Below are positions 18,035-27,103 of a DNA stretch of 64,000 nt, one piece after another. The notes beneath the pieces are model-generated. The model was not told where the DNA came from. It made no database searches and saw nothing but the letters and a program-made list of their open reading frames with translations. This stretch comes from an uncultured Lachnospiraceae bacterium (GTDB taxonomy: Bacteria > Bacillota > Clostridia > Lachnospirales > Lachnospiraceae): contig CAMEIX010000012.1 of NCBI GenBank assembly GCA_945919075.1, positions 1 through 64,000 on the forward strand, in the 5' to 3' direction. Every line of letters starts with the position of its first letter. Position 1 is the stretch's first letter. Both the position numbers and the translations under genes were made by a program.

Positions 18035-18772
18035 ATGGAACAGGCTATTTTAGTAGAAAATCTTGTAAAGAAATACGGAACCAAGGAAGCCGTAAAAGGT
18101 ATCAGTTTTGAGGTTAAGGATGGAGAAATTTATTCCCTTTTGGGAGTAAACGGTGCCGGAAAGACCACTACCATTAAAATGTTATGCGGGCTGGCAAAGC
18201 CAACAAAGGGTAAGGCTATCGTTTACGGACATGATGTGGAGAAGGAAACCAACGAAGTAAAAAAAATCGTAAACGTTTCTCCCCAGGAAACTTCCGTAGC
18301 ACCCAAGCTTACCGTGAAAGAAAATCTGGAATTTATGGCAGGTATCTATGGTGCGGACAAAGCAACCCAGAAAAAAAAGGCTAAAGAAATGATAGAAATG
18401 TTTGGCATGGAGGAAGTAAAGAACCAGAAGGCAAAAACCCTTTCCGGAGGCTGGCAGAGAAAGTTAAGTATCGCCATGGCACTCATTACCGAACCGAAGC
18501 TTTTGTTTTTGGATGAGCCCACTTTGGGGCTGGATGTTCTTGCCAGAAGGGATATGTGGGAAGCCATTCGGAAAATGAAAGGCAAACTCACTATTATTCT
18601 GACGACTCACTACATGGAAGAGGCCGAGAGTCTTTCCGACGGTGTGGCGGTAATGGTAGACGGAACCATCCGTGCGAAAGGAACCGTAGACGAACTGATT
18701 CGTCAGAATAATGCCAAAAATCTGGAAGAAGCTTTTGTAAAAATTGCACAAGCAGCGACCCTTCAGGCGTAA
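18035..18772 (+). CDS. ABC transporter ATP-binding protein
   Basis: A 245-residue ABC-2 class ATPase with Walker A GVNGAGKTT, signature LSGGWQRKLS, Walker B LLFLDEPTLGLD and the switch histidine in LTTHYMEEAE. It lies 12 bases after DUF3021 and 23 before the permease gene, so all four form one operon. It energises export by the permease; the substrate is unknown. Confidence 0.93.
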   Translation: MEQAILVENLVKKYGTKEAVKGISFEVKDGEIYSLLGVNGAGKTTTIKMLCGLAKPTKGKAIVYGHDVEKETNEVKKIVNVSPQETSVAPKLTVKENLEFMAGIYGADKATQKKKAKEMIEMFGMEEVKNQKAKTLSGGWQRKLSIAMALITEPKLLFLDEPTLGLDVLARRDMWEAIRKMKGKLTIILTTHYMEEAESLSDGVAVMVDGTIRAKGTVDELIRQNNAKNLEEAFVKIAQAATLQA

Positions 18773-18795
18773 ATAAGGAAAGGAGAGAAACAGAT

Positions 18796-19539
18796 ATGAG
18801 AGGAATAGTATTTGCCAAAAGAACTGCAAAGGAGATTTTGAGAGATCCCCTTAGTTATATATTTTGTTTAGGCTTTCCGGTTGTCATGCTTTTCATCATG
18901 ACCCTGTTAAATAACAGTCTGCCCAAACAGGCCGCTATGTCAATTTTTGAGCCGAAAAATCTGGTACCGGGTATTGCCTATTTCGGACTTTCCTTTGTCA
19001 TGATTTTTATCAGTATCCAGCTTGCAAGTGACAGAACCACCTCCCTCCTCATGAGAATGCATGCATCACCCATGGAGGCAAAGGATTATATCCTGGGTTA
19101 CACTCTGCCAGCACTGCTTATTTCGGTATTACAGGTCTGTGTGACTTTCGCAATCGGCTTCAGTTTAGCAGCAGCCAGCGGAAAAACACTTACTGTGGAA
19201 AGTGTTCTTATCGGTGCAGTAAAATTAATCCCCAGTATGTTGATATTCATTTCTCTGGGGCTGATTATCGGCAGTGTCTTTAATGAAAAGGCTGCTCCCG
19301 GGCTTTGTTCCATTATCGTTACGATTTGCGGAATGCTTGGCGGCGTATGGATGCCTGTTGATACCTTAGGCGGTCCTTTATTAAAGGTAAGCAGATGTCT
19401 TCCGTTTTATCATGGTGTTTACGCAGCAAGACATGCCGGATTTGATACCTCCCTTATGATAAGCATCGGGTTTGCGGTTGTATTTTATGTGCTGTCCGTT
19501 GTCATTATCGGGGTGAAGTGGAAAAAGGATGTGGCATAA
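18796..19539 (+). CDS. ABC-2 type permease
   Basis: A 247-residue ABC-2 permease with about six membrane helices and a conserved GGVWMPVDTLGGPL segment before the last helices. It partners the preceding ATPase as a homodimer. An AGGAGAG site precedes the ATG. It is the last gene of the LytTR cassette. Confidence 0.9.
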   Translation: MRGIVFAKRTAKEILRDPLSYIFCLGFPVVMLFIMTLLNNSLPKQAAMSIFEPKNLVPGIAYFGLSFVMIFISIQLASDRTTSLLMRMHASPMEAKDYILGYTLPALLISVLQVCVTFAIGFSLAAASGKTLTVESVLIGAVKLIPSMLIFISLGLIIGSVFNEKAAPGLCSIIVTICGMLGGVWMPVDTLGGPLLKVSRCLPFYHGVYAARHAGFDTSLMISIGFAVVFYVLSVVIIGVKWKKDVA

Positions 19540-19552
19540 CAACAGAAGAGGG

Positions 19553-19579
19553 ACGCACAGCAGATTTTCTGCTGTGCGT
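19553..19579. terminator. Stem-loop between convergent permease and sigma-factor genes
   Basis: Perfect 12-base arms (19553-19564 and 19568-19579) surround a TTT loop. AT-rich sequence follows on the plus strand. It lies between two convergent genes. Confidence 0.7.
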
Positions 19580-19585
19580 ACAATA

Positions 19586-21187
19586 TTATTCACCCATAAA
19601 CATAATGGTACATAACCCCTTTGACTGTTCTTCAGTGGGAATTTTCAACACGCCCATATCAATCAGGACTTTCATCACTCTCGTATGGAGTGAGCTGGCA
19701 GCAGTTTTGCTCAAGCATTTTATCAATTCGTGCATATGCTCGGGCTGACCGATAAGTTCCGCTTTTTCTACCTCAGCGGAGTATTCGTTTGCTATTTTCT
19801 TAATTTCTTCCGAAGCATCAGGGATAAACTCCTGCCACTTCTGCTCGCTGTCGCAGAGTATAAGATTGCACTTGTAGGCATTGTCCTTTTTTATGAGATA
19901 GCCCTTCTCAAGCAGGCGTGCGTAGCTTTCTGCATTGGCAGCAGTTTCGGGCAGTTGATCATTCAGCCAAAAATATATCTTGTCATAATCCTCATTCAGA
20001 TTATCTCTCCATAACCCTTCTCTGCCTGCCCAATGGCAGTCAAGTTGCCAGCTTTTCCACCATACACCGTTTGAAAAGTTGCTTCGCCCCATATCTCCGC
20101 AGAACCAGTAAATATTCGGCTCTGTTTTATTAATATCCCAGTCGGGTTTTACATCAAGCGTTGCGAAAGCAATATAATCGCCGCCGTCGGGACGCTTTAT
20201 ATAAAATTTTGTATAGTCGGAATCGTCTGTCAATATAAGCTTATGCGACATAAAGCATACAAGACACCATTTCATAAGGTTTATATCATTGTCGGGAACA
20301 TGTAGCCAGTCGGGTATTTCCGTTATTTCTTCAAGAATAGGTGCGAAGAATTTTTCGGCAAGGAGCTTTGAATATTTCGGCTCAATCTCTCTGTAAATCC
20401 TGTATCTTGTCTCATTTGGCTCATAAATTCGTATATTGGTGCGGTATTTCCCATTTTTCAGCTTATCCATAAAGCCGTATTTTTCAAGCACGTCGACCTC
20501 ATCCTCAACGAATATGGGGTTGATACCAAGTTCTTCAGCAATTTCGTTGATTGTCCTCGGCTGATGATACGCCGCATAAGCAATGTTCTGTGTAATGACC
20601 TTTGCAAGAAAGTCTGCGGTATCGCCCTTGATTCCGGATTCGCCGCAATGCCCCATGCTGATAAACTGGATCGGATCTGTGCCGAGAGTTCCCGTTGTTC
20701 TTGTCTTTTCCATACCTGTTTTTAACTCCTTCCGTGAGCAGGCTAAATGCCATTTTACTGTGTTTTCGGGGAGGGAAAGCAAATTTGCTATTTCTTTGAC
20801 CTTTTTGTCATAGAAATAATGCTGAACAATGATTTCACGCTGAATTTTTGAAAGATAGGTTATCTCACGCCGCAGAATACCGTAGCCTTCGCTCTTAACC
20901 ATCTCTTGAGAAAAATCCATGCTGTCGGGGATATATTCAAGTCCGTCAAAGGCGATAATTTGTTTTTTGTCGTCGATATGCCTTGCATAGACATTTTTAG
21001 CAATACGATAGATATAACCGTCGGGATTTTCTATGTTATCCTGTTTTAATAGGGAACTGTAGACCTGAAAGGTTATCTCTGCCGCAAGCTCCTCTGCCTC
21101 GTCGATTTTTGACAGCTTCGACATTGCGAACGCAAACAGTTTCTTTATGTATGAAGATATCATTTTGTCAGCATCGTGCTTGTTCAT
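19586..21187 (-). CDS. Sigma-70 (ECF-like) factor with a large C-terminal extension
   Basis: A 533-residue protein. Residues 1-170 carry sigma region 2 (EAEELAAEITFQVYSSLL, DGYIYRIAKNVYARHI) and region 4 (LSKIQREIIVQHYF, LSLPENTVKWHLACSRKEL). Then come about 360 residues, including a winged-helix-like stretch (about 200-265, HQPRTINEIAEELGINPIFVEDEVDVLEKYGF) and a Trp-rich C-terminal domain of unknown function. The start at 21187 is chosen because GAGGG precedes it. ECF factors are usually about 180 residues, so the extension may serve as a built-in sensor or anti-sigma. That role is inferred. Confidence 0.82.
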   Translation of the reverse strand: MNKHDADKMISSYIKKLFAFAMSKLSKIDEAEELAAEITFQVYSSLLKQDNIENPDGYIYRIAKNVYARHIDDKKQIIAFDGLEYIPDSMDFSQEMVKSEGYGILRREITYLSKIQREIIVQHYFYDKKVKEIANLLSLPENTVKWHLACSRKELKTGMEKTRTTGTLGTDPIQFISMGHCGESGIKGDTADFLAKVITQNIAYAAYHQPRTINEIAEELGINPIFVEDEVDVLEKYGFMDKLKNGKYRTNIRIYEPNETRYRIYREIEPKYSKLLAEKFFAPILEEITEIPDWLHVPDNDINLMKWCLVCFMSHKLILTDDSDYTKFYIKRPDGGDYIAFATLDVKPDWDINKTEPNIYWFCGDMGRSNFSNGVWWKSWQLDCHWAGREGLWRDNLNEDYDKIYFWLNDQLPETAANAESYARLLEKGYLIKKDNAYKCNLILCDSEQKWQEFIPDASEEIKKIANEYSAEVEKAELIGQPEHMHELIKCLSKTAASSLHTRVMKVLIDMGVLKIPTEEQSKGLCTIMFMGE

Positions 21188-21322
21188 TGTTTTCCCTCGC
21201 CTTAAGAACGTTCTCAATAATATAGTGAGGAGTTTAGCGAAATGGTTGGTAAAAAAAAACAACACTGCAATTAAGCAATGTTGCTCTTTCATTAGTCGAA
21301 CAGGAATCCGCTTTTATATGCA

Positions 21323-21396
<74 letters not shown>

Positions 21397-21474
21397 TCAG
21401 TTGAACATTAAAATAATACAATACGCACCGTAAAATGTCAAGGTTTGTTTTCTGTCGGAAAAATTTTACATTTA

Positions 21475-21532
21475 CCTATTGACACAGTAGGCAACTGGTG
21501 ATATTATCCAATTAACCTATTAAAAAGATAGG
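21475..21532. promoter_or_regulatory. Two CCTAT-N7-(A/G)TAGG operator-like palindromes
   Basis: The 17-base palindromes at 21475-21491 (CCTAT, 7 bases, GTAGG) and 21516-21532 (CCTAT, 7 bases, ATAGG) are 41 bases apart. They flank the promoter, the first covering the -35. A half-site ATAGG follows at 21557-21561. The placement is that of a repressor operator. A cysteine- or sulfur-responsive regulator is plausible given the gene, but its identity is unknown. Confidence 0.6.
21479..21507 (+). promoter_or_regulatory. Sigma-A promoter of the leader-peptide/metY unit
   Basis: TTGACA at 21479-21484 and TATTAT at 21502-21507 are separated by exactly 17 bases, about 70 bases before the leader peptide start. 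The tRNA-Pro gene is divergent, so this promoter serves metY. Confidence 0.8.
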
Positions 21533-21575
21533 CAATAAACTTAAGTATTTACCACAATAGGTAAAGGAGTAAGAA

Positions 21576-21647
21576 ATGTTACATATATTCGAGAAGCTAG
21601 TGAGAAATAATTATAGATTTGGACGAATGTGTTGCCCTCATTGTTAA
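21576..21647 (+). CDS. Cysteine-rich leader peptide upstream of metY
   Basis: A 23-codon ORF with a strong AAAGGAG at 21563-21569, 6 bases before its ATG. The peptide ends GRMCCPHC and then a TAA, so 3 of its last 5 residues are cysteine. It lies inside the transcript from the 21479 promoter, 67 bases before metY. Position, ribosome site and terminal Cys codons suggest a cysteine-sensing upstream ORF, by analogy with Cys-rich regulatory uORFs known in mycobacteria. No strong terminator hairpin is seen between it and metY, only a 4-base CCGG stem near 21688, so control may be translational. Confidence 0.6.
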   Translation: MLHIFEKLVRNNYRFGRMCCPHC

Positions 21648-21714
21648 AGTACCGCGAAATCAGGAAACCAGAAAATTTAACATGACCGGTAAAATCCGGA
21701 GAAAAGAGGACAAT

Positions 21715-22998
21715 ATGAGCAATTTAAGATTTGAAACATTACAGTTACACGTAGGACAGGAACAGGCAGACCCCACAACAGATTCCAGAGCAGTACCTAT
21801 TTATCAGACTACTTCTTATGTATTCCATAATGCTAAACATGCAGCAGATCGTTTTGGTCTTGCAGACCCGGGCAATATTTACGGAAGACTTACCAATTCC
21901 ACACAGGATGTTTTAGAGAAGAGAGTTGCCGCTTTGGAAGGCGGTGTTGCGGCACTTGCAACCGCATCCGGCGCTGCTGCCATTACCTATACTATTGAGG
22001 CACTTGCCCAGGCCGGTGACCACATTGTAGCACAGAAAACCATTTACGGCGGAAGTTACAATCTTCTCGCACATACCCTTACCCAGTATGGTGTGAATAC
22101 CACCTTTGTGGATGCACATAATCTGGAAGAAGTGGAAAATGCAATTCAGGAAAATACCAAAGCCATCTATCTGGAAACATTGGGTAACCCCAACAGTGAT
22201 ATTCCCGACATTGATGCAGTTGCAGCAATTGCACATAAGCACGGACTTCCCTTAGTCATTGACAATACTTTCGGTACTCCCTACCTGATTCGTCCTATCG
22301 AGCACGGCGCAGATATCGTAGTACATTCGGCAACCAAGTTCCTTGGTGGACACGGTACGACTTTAGGAGGAATCATTGTGGATTCCGGTAACTTTGACTG
22401 GAAAGCCAGTGGAAAATATGCACCCATTGCAGCACCTAACCCCAGTTATCATGGTATTTCCTTTGCTGATGCAGTAGGAAAAGCAGCATTTGTAACCTAC
22501 ATCCGTGCGATTCTGCTTCGTGATACCGGTGCATGCATTTCTCCCTTTAATGCATTCCTTCTTTTACAGGGTGTGGAGACTCTTTCCTTAAGACTGGAGC
22601 GTCATGCTGAAAATACCAAGAAAGTTGTGGAGTATTTAAGCAATCATCCCTTGGTAGAAAAGGTAAATCATCCTTCCCTTGCGGATCATCCTGATCATGC
22701 ACTTTATGAGAAGTATTTCCCGAACGGCGGCGCAAGTATTTTCACCTTCAACATCAAAGGTGGCAAGGAAGAGGCCTTCAAATTTATTGACAATCTGGAG
22801 ATTTTCTCCATTCTTGCAAACGTTGCGGACGTAAAGAGTTTGGTTATCCATCCCGCATCCACAACCCACTCCCAGCTTAATGACGAGGAGCTTGCAGAGC
22901 AGGGAATTAAACAGAATACTATCCGCCTTTCCATCGGTACCGAGCATTATGAAGACATTATTGCCGATTTGGAAAAAGGCTTTGCAGCACTGAAATAA
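21715..22998 (+). CDS. metY: O-acetylhomoserine sulfhydrylase (aminocarboxypropyltransferase)
   Basis: A 427-residue PLP enzyme that makes homocysteine, and in some relatives cysteine, from O-acetyl-homoserine or -serine and sulfide. It begins [20 protein letters not shown] and has the PLP lysine in [17 protein letters not shown]. Family hallmarks include [10 protein letters not shown] and the late [14 protein letters not shown]. The ATG at 21715 follows AAAGAGGA; the longer frame from 21619 would overlap the leader peptide. It appears monocistronic, ending at a terminator at 23020. Confidence 0.94.
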   Translation: MSNLRFETLQLHVGQEQADPTTDSRAVPIYQTTSYVFHNAKHAADRFGLADPGNIYGRLTNSTQDVLEKRVAALEGGVAALATASGAAAITYTIEALAQAGDHIVAQKTIYGGSYNLLAHTLTQYGVNTTFVDAHNLEEVENAIQENTKAIYLETLGNPNSDIPDIDAVAAIAHKHGLPLVIDNTFGTPYLIRPIEHGADIVVHSATKFLGGHGTTLGGIIVDSGNFDWKASGKYAPIAAPNPSYHGISFADAVGKAAFVTYIRAILLRDTGACISPFNAFLLLQGVETLSLRLERHAENTKKVVEYLSNHPLVEKVNHPSLADHPDHALYEKYFPNGGASIFTFNIKGGKEEAFKFIDNLEIFSILANVADVKSLVIHPASTTHSQLNDEELAEQGIKQNTIRLSIGTEHYEDIIADLEKGFAALK

Positions 22999-23019
22999 TG
23001 AAACATGGCAAAATAAAGA

Positions 23020-23050
23020 ATCCGTGGGATTGCACAAAAATCCCACGGAT
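23020..23050 (+). terminator. Terminator after metY
   Basis: Perfect 12-base arms (ATCCGTGGGATT at 23020-23031 and its complement at 23039-23050) with a 7-base loop lie 21 bases after the metY stop. The run after it is AT-rich rather than a pure T tract. Confidence 0.7.
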
Positions 23051-23131
23051 ATTATAATGAAAGCATCTTTATAAAAGGGGTCGGCTAATGATACGAAAAG
23101 CTGTTCCCGGAAGAAAGGATGCTTTTATTTT

Positions 23132-24334
23132 ATGTCTGAAACGATTGTTACCTTAAAAAAAGGAGAGGGCCGCACCTTAAAGGCAGGCGGCGCATGGATT
23201 TATGATAATGAGATAGATAAAATTACTGGTCGTTTTACCAATGGGGACGTGGTGACGGTAGAGGATTTTGACGGCTATCCCATGGGAAAAGGCTTTATCA
23301 ACCAGAATTCCAAGATAAGGGTTCGCATGCTGACCCGCAAAAAAGATGTGGAAATCGATGAAGCATTCCTAAAAATGCGTGTGAGAAATGCATGGGAATA
23401 CCGGAAGACCGTGGTAGATACTTCTTCCTGCAGAGTGATTTTCGGGGAAGCGGATTTTTTGCCGGGACTGGTCATTGACAAATACGAAGATGTACTGGTG
23501 GTGGAATGCCTGGCTCTCGGGATGGAACAATTTAAGCTTAAGATCGTGGATTTGCTTAAAAAAGTGTTGGCTGAGGACGGCATCCGGATTCGCGGCGTTT
23601 ATGAAAGAAGCGATGCCAATGAGCGTGTCAAGGAAGGACTTCCCAAGGTAAAGGGATTTCTGGGCGAGGAATTTGACACCAATGTGGAAATCGTGGAAAA
23701 CGGTGTACATTATATGGTGGACGTGGTAAACGGGCAGAAGACCGGATTTTTCTTGGACCAGAAGTATAACCGCCTTGCCATGCAACGCATTTGTAAGGGT
23801 AAGAGAGTACTGGACTGTTTCACCCATATGGGAACTTTTGCATTGAATGCGGGTATTGCCGGAGCAAAAGAGGTCACAGGTCTGGATATTTCCGAGTACG
23901 CAGTGTCGCAGGCGACCGAAAATGCGAAGAGAAATCATTTGGAAGATACCGTTAAATTTAGGTGTGCCAATGTTTTGGATGAATTGCCCAGACTGGCACA
24001 GGCAGGAGAGCTCTATGACGTGGTCATCTTAGATCCGCCTGCCTTTACCAAATCAAAAGAGGCTACAAAAAATGCCATTAAGGGTTATCGTGAAATTAAT
24101 ATGAAGGGTCTGAAGCTGGTAAAAGACGGCGGGTACCTTGCCACCTGTTCCTGCTCTCATTTTATGACGCAGGAGTTGTTTACGAAAACGATTGCGGAAG
24201 CAGCAAAGGCAGCCCACAAGCGTCTTCGCCAGGTGGAGTTCCGTACCCAGTCGGCCGACCACCCCATCCTCTGGGCAAATGATGCGTCTTATTATTTAAA
24301 GTTTCTGATTTTTCAGGTGTGTGAGGAAAAGTAG
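23132..24334 (+). CDS. RlmI-like 23S rRNA cytosine-5 methyltransferase
   Basis: A 400-residue class I SAM-dependent methyltransferase. An N-terminal PUA domain (about residues 1-75, with LKKGEGRTLKAGGAWIYDNEI) is followed by a Rossmann domain with LDCFTHMGTFAL, the DPPAF motif and the CSCSH segment bearing the catalytic cysteine. This is the RlmI architecture and length. The exact target base is not provable from sequence. It stands alone between metY and a minus-strand operon. Confidence 0.88.
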   Translation: MSETIVTLKKGEGRTLKAGGAWIYDNEIDKITGRFTNGDVVTVEDFDGYPMGKGFINQNSKIRVRMLTRKKDVEIDEAFLKMRVRNAWEYRKTVVDTSSCRVIFGEADFLPGLVIDKYEDVLVVECLALGMEQFKLKIVDLLKKVLAEDGIRIRGVYERSDANERVKEGLPKVKGFLGEEFDTNVEIVENGVHYMVDVVNGQKTGFFLDQKYNRLAMQRICKGKRVLDCFTHMGTFALNAGIAGAKEVTGLDISEYAVSQATENAKRNHLEDTVKFRCANVLDELPRLAQAGELYDVVILDPPAFTKSKEATKNAIKGYREINMKGLKLVKDGGYLATCSCSHFMTQELFTKTIAEAAKAAHKRLRQVEFRTQSADHPILWANDASYYLKFLIFQVCEEK

Positions 24335-24386
24335 TTATTAGAGGCTCCCAATCCCCATACCATAGGTACGCGCAGAGAGGGATTTA

Positions 24387-25586
24387 CTAATCTTCCAATT
24401 TATATTTAAATTGATGATTATCAACAAAGCCGTTGTTAAAAGATATATGGAAGCTTATCAGAAGTTCTCCATCTGAAATATTACTTAAATCAAAGCTATA
24501 CCAGGCAAGCAGTGTGTCATCACTCCAATTAGCTTTTTCATCCTGGTAACTACCTTTTTTATATGTGTATCCGTTGTAATGCAATTCGTCAACAACCTCA
24601 AACTCGTAAAACATCACATCTGGCATATAACTGTCATCTCTATGGGCGTCTCTACACATATATGGTATATTATTCACATAACGAAATTCCATTGTATGGT
24701 CAGGATATTGCGTAGTCTTATTATTATATATATATTCCTCAAACGCCCACTCGCCTTCTAGCATAGTCCAGAGTTTTTCTATCGTTTTTGCTGTTTCAAG
24801 ATCGGCGGATTCATCAGACACAGGATTTTCGATTAAAGCTGCATTGTCCCTAAAACTGGCTAATATTGCAATTACTTCTTTTTCTTCCTGTTCCGTGAAT
24901 TCTCCCTTCGACGCATTGGCAATCAAAGAAATATGACCGCCATACCAAAAAGAAAATGTAGGCAGTCCAACTCTACAGGATTCCATCTGCTCTCCTGCTT
25001 CACTTTCTGGTAAAAGGGCATACCGTACCCTTCCATTTTCGGTTTTTACACTCTGACCGTCACCTAACAAATCACATTCTTCGTTGATTTTCAATTTTGC
25101 AACCATAAATCTGCCCAAATCAGAATAATCGGTTGCCTGTATATAACCGGGAATAAAATTAGCATCAGATATTCTCGCAACATCAACGCTATTGATGTCA
25201 CGTATCGGTCCTTTCAGTTCCCGCATCCCTCCATAATACCAGTATGTGACAGTTACCCCTGATTCATTTTCCAGTATTACTATTTCAGAGGTAGATGTGA
25301 CCTCTTCGCTCGTAATCGACCAACCGTCAGGATAGTTAAACGTGAAAGAAGGATAGGTGACAAGATTCACTTCTCCATAACGGGTAGTATAGGTATGATT
25401 GAGGTCTACATCAGATGCAATAGCTTTAATCGATTCATCCGATTCCGTATTTACAAGCGGTTCAACTGTTTTTTCTGTTTCAAGCGGTGCTGATGGTTCC
25501 TCTTTGTATGTATTTTTAGAACCACAACCAGATAAAATGACGGTTAAAAGTATAATAACAAAAATTGAGCAATAGTTTTTTTTCAT
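24387..25586 (-). CDS. Lipoprotein of unknown function
   Basis: A 399-residue secreted protein: basic MKKNYC, a hydrophobic stretch, then lipobox LSGC. The mature part starts with a low-complexity acidic linker. A first region (about 70-260) resembles a PsbP/DUF1795-like fold with FNYPDGWSIT. The C-terminal half (about 270-399) is another beta-rich region. I do not recognise the family with certainty. The start at 25586 is chosen for the lipoprotein signal. It lies 43 bases after the 25630 gene on the same strand, so the two are probably co-transcribed. Confidence 0.75.
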   Translation of the reverse strand: MKKNYCSIFVIILLTVILSGCGSKNTYKEEPSAPLETEKTVEPLVNTESDESIKAIASDVDLNHTYTTRYGEVNLVTYPSFTFNYPDGWSITSEEVTSTSEIVILENESGVTVTYWYYGGMRELKGPIRDINSVDVARISDANFIPGYIQATDYSDLGRFMVAKLKINEECDLLGDGQSVKTENGRVRYALLPESEAGEQMESCRVGLPTFSFWYGGHISLIANASKGEFTEQEEKEVIAILASFRDNAALIENPVSDESADLETAKTIEKLWTMLEGEWAFEEYIYNNKTTQYPDHTMEFRYVNNIPYMCRDAHRDDSYMPDVMFYEFEVVDELHYNGYTYKKGSYQDEKANWSDDTLLAWYSFDLSNISDGELLISFHISFNNGFVDNHQFKYKLED

Positions 25587-25629
25587 ATTCCTGAAATTCC
25601 TTTCATTTGATTTATTTAAGGCTAATTGT

Positions 25630-26370
25630 TTACCATCTGTTTCGCCTTTTTTCACGTTCTATTTCAATATTTAACAATCTTTCTGTAGCTACTCTGGTTT
25701 TCCGCTGTTCGTTCAGACGTTCTTCCTCTGCCATTTGTCGTTCTCTTTCAAGTTGCATCATATCTCGAGAAAGTGTTTCCTGTTGTCTGCGTAAAAGAAC
25801 TAATTCTCGGTGTGTAGCATCAAGCGAAAGTAAATAATAGTTATCAATCTCTTTATAATATTTTCGAGAAGTTCTCATGAATCCATTTCCTAAATTATTT
25901 AACTTCATTGCAATGGATTCTATATATCGTTTATATTTTCTTTCATGCCCATATTTCATAATTTTTACAATAATAATAGCAAGGGGACCGAAAAGAACAG
26001 TAAATAGCATCAATAGTATCTCAAATAACGCAAAAAGCAAAGAGGTGCGGAAACCTACGGGAAGATATTTATAAAACAACATACACACTATACATGTAAC
26101 TATAAGCGATATCTCTAACCATTTAAATATCTTTGCAATTTTCGCCCATTTCTCGCACTGTCGATATTTTGTTTCTTCATTCTCACGTTCTGAATTTACA
26201 ATACTGGATACCTCTCCGAAATAGCGTTGCTTTTCTTTTTCTAATTTTTGTAGTTGTTCCTTTACACCGTTAATGTTGATATATGTATTTCCATATGCAA
26301 CGGTTCTATTATATTCATTCATAAAATAAACTTTGTCTAAATCGTATCTTTCAAAAGAAGACTTTTTCAT
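25630..26370 (-). CDS. Membrane protein with coiled-coil ends, unknown family
   Basis: A 246-residue protein not recognised as a known family. Residues 35-75 form a charged coiled coil (QLQKLEKEKQRYF). Two or three hydrophobic segments lie at about 85-145. The C-terminal 60 residues are a strongly charged helix rich in Arg, Glu and Gln. The overall shape suggests a membrane-anchored scaffold. It precedes the lipoprotein gene. The ATG at 26370 follows GGAGGAAACAAG, a good ribosome site. Confidence 0.7.
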   Translation of the reverse strand: MKKSSFERYDLDKVYFMNEYNRTVAYGNTYININGVKEQLQKLEKEKQRYFGEVSSIVNSERENEETKYRQCEKWAKIAKIFKWLEISLIVTCIVCMLFYKYLPVGFRTSLLFALFEILLMLFTVLFGPLAIIIVKIMKYGHERKYKRYIESIAMKLNNLGNGFMRTSRKYYKEIDNYYLLSLDATHRELVLLRRQQETLSRDMMQLERERQMAEEERLNEQRKTRVATERLLNIEIEREKRRNRW

Positions 26371-26478
26371 CTTGTTTCCTCCGGTGAAAGTTATCTAACA
26401 ATAAGAGGAATATTCCTCATATTTCTATGAAATAATTCTATGAGATAATTAAAAAAAAGTCAAGAGGGGCTTCTTTGC

Positions 26479-26715
26479 ATGATAACTTTCCGCCCATTTA
26501 GAGAGCTGATAAAAGAAAAAAACATTAGTACTTACTTTTTGCGAAATAAATGTGAACCGTATAATCTCGACAATAAAACGATAGAACGTTTAATGCGCGA
26601 TGAATCTGTTTCAACGAATACGATTGACGCTTTATGTCAAATTTTTCATTGTGATTTGAAAGATATTATGGAAGTTCTCCCAGATGAAATGAATACAGAA
26701 AAAAATGATGCCTAG
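26479..26715 (+). CDS. Small XRE-family HTH regulator
   Basis: A 78-residue Cro/CI-type helix-turn-helix of the short YozG-like kind. The segment NKTIERLMRDESVSTNTIDALCQIFHCDLKDIME is the typical recognition and second half of the fold. It is divergent from the coiled-coil membrane protein gene and may control it. AAGAGGGG lies about 9 bases before the ATG. Confidence 0.82.
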   Translation: MITFRPFRELIKEKNISTYFLRNKCEPYNLDNKTIERLMRDESVSTNTIDALCQIFHCDLKDIMEVLPDEMNTEKNDA

Positions 26716-26745
26716 GATACGCTGTGGAAGCGGTAGCGTAGGCAT
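26708..26745 (+). terminator. Terminator overlapping the HTH gene stop
   Basis: A two-part stem: ATGCC/GGCAT outside and TACGCT/AGCGTA inside, followed by TTTTC. It begins within the last codons of the HTH gene. Confidence 0.65.
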
Positions 26746-26908
26746 TTTCAATTTTTCCTTTATGAATCCATAGTTTTATGGTTTGTGATAGCGATTATAA
26801 GCGCATAAATCATTGATATAACGCATATAATGGATGCAAAAATGAGAAAAATCTGTATAGGCCGAGTTCCTGCATATAATGAGCGTTTTTTGAGATTTTA
26901 TCATTTCA

Positions 26909-27091
26909 CGCTGATGCCCATTTGGGGAGAATAGGTACAAAATTCATTTTTCTCTGAATACGCTGACATTTTTCACTTCTTTTTCAGCGCTTTTTTCAAT
27001 TTTAAAATTCCTACCTACATTTTTTGCTAAAATGTCAGCGTATTTTTCTTTTCTCTTATATGCGCTGATTTGAACCCTAAAAAACTCAGCG
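26909..27091. repeat. Cluster of six CGCTGA motifs with a 16-base inverted repeat
   Basis: CGCTGA occurs at 26909, 26961 and 27063, and its complement TCAGCG at 26984, 27035 and 27086. A perfect 16-base inverted repeat (AATACGCTGACATTTT) pairs 26957-26972 with 27029-27044. The region from 26746 to 27103 is otherwise AT-rich and has no convincing gene. It could be a protein-binding array or the remains of a small mobile element. Confidence 0.6.
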
Positions 27092-27103
27092 CTTTTTGCC
27101 AAC

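Noticed and set aside
21619..21714. N-terminal extension of metY
   Set aside because: The upstream in-frame TTG lacks a ribosome site and overlaps the leader peptide; [12 protein letters not shown] at 21715 is the conserved family start.
21400..21714. SAM riboswitch or T-box upstream of metY
   Set aside because: No conserved S-box stem order, T-box sequence or terminator/antiterminator pair could be found; the leader is too short and contains the peptide ORF instead.
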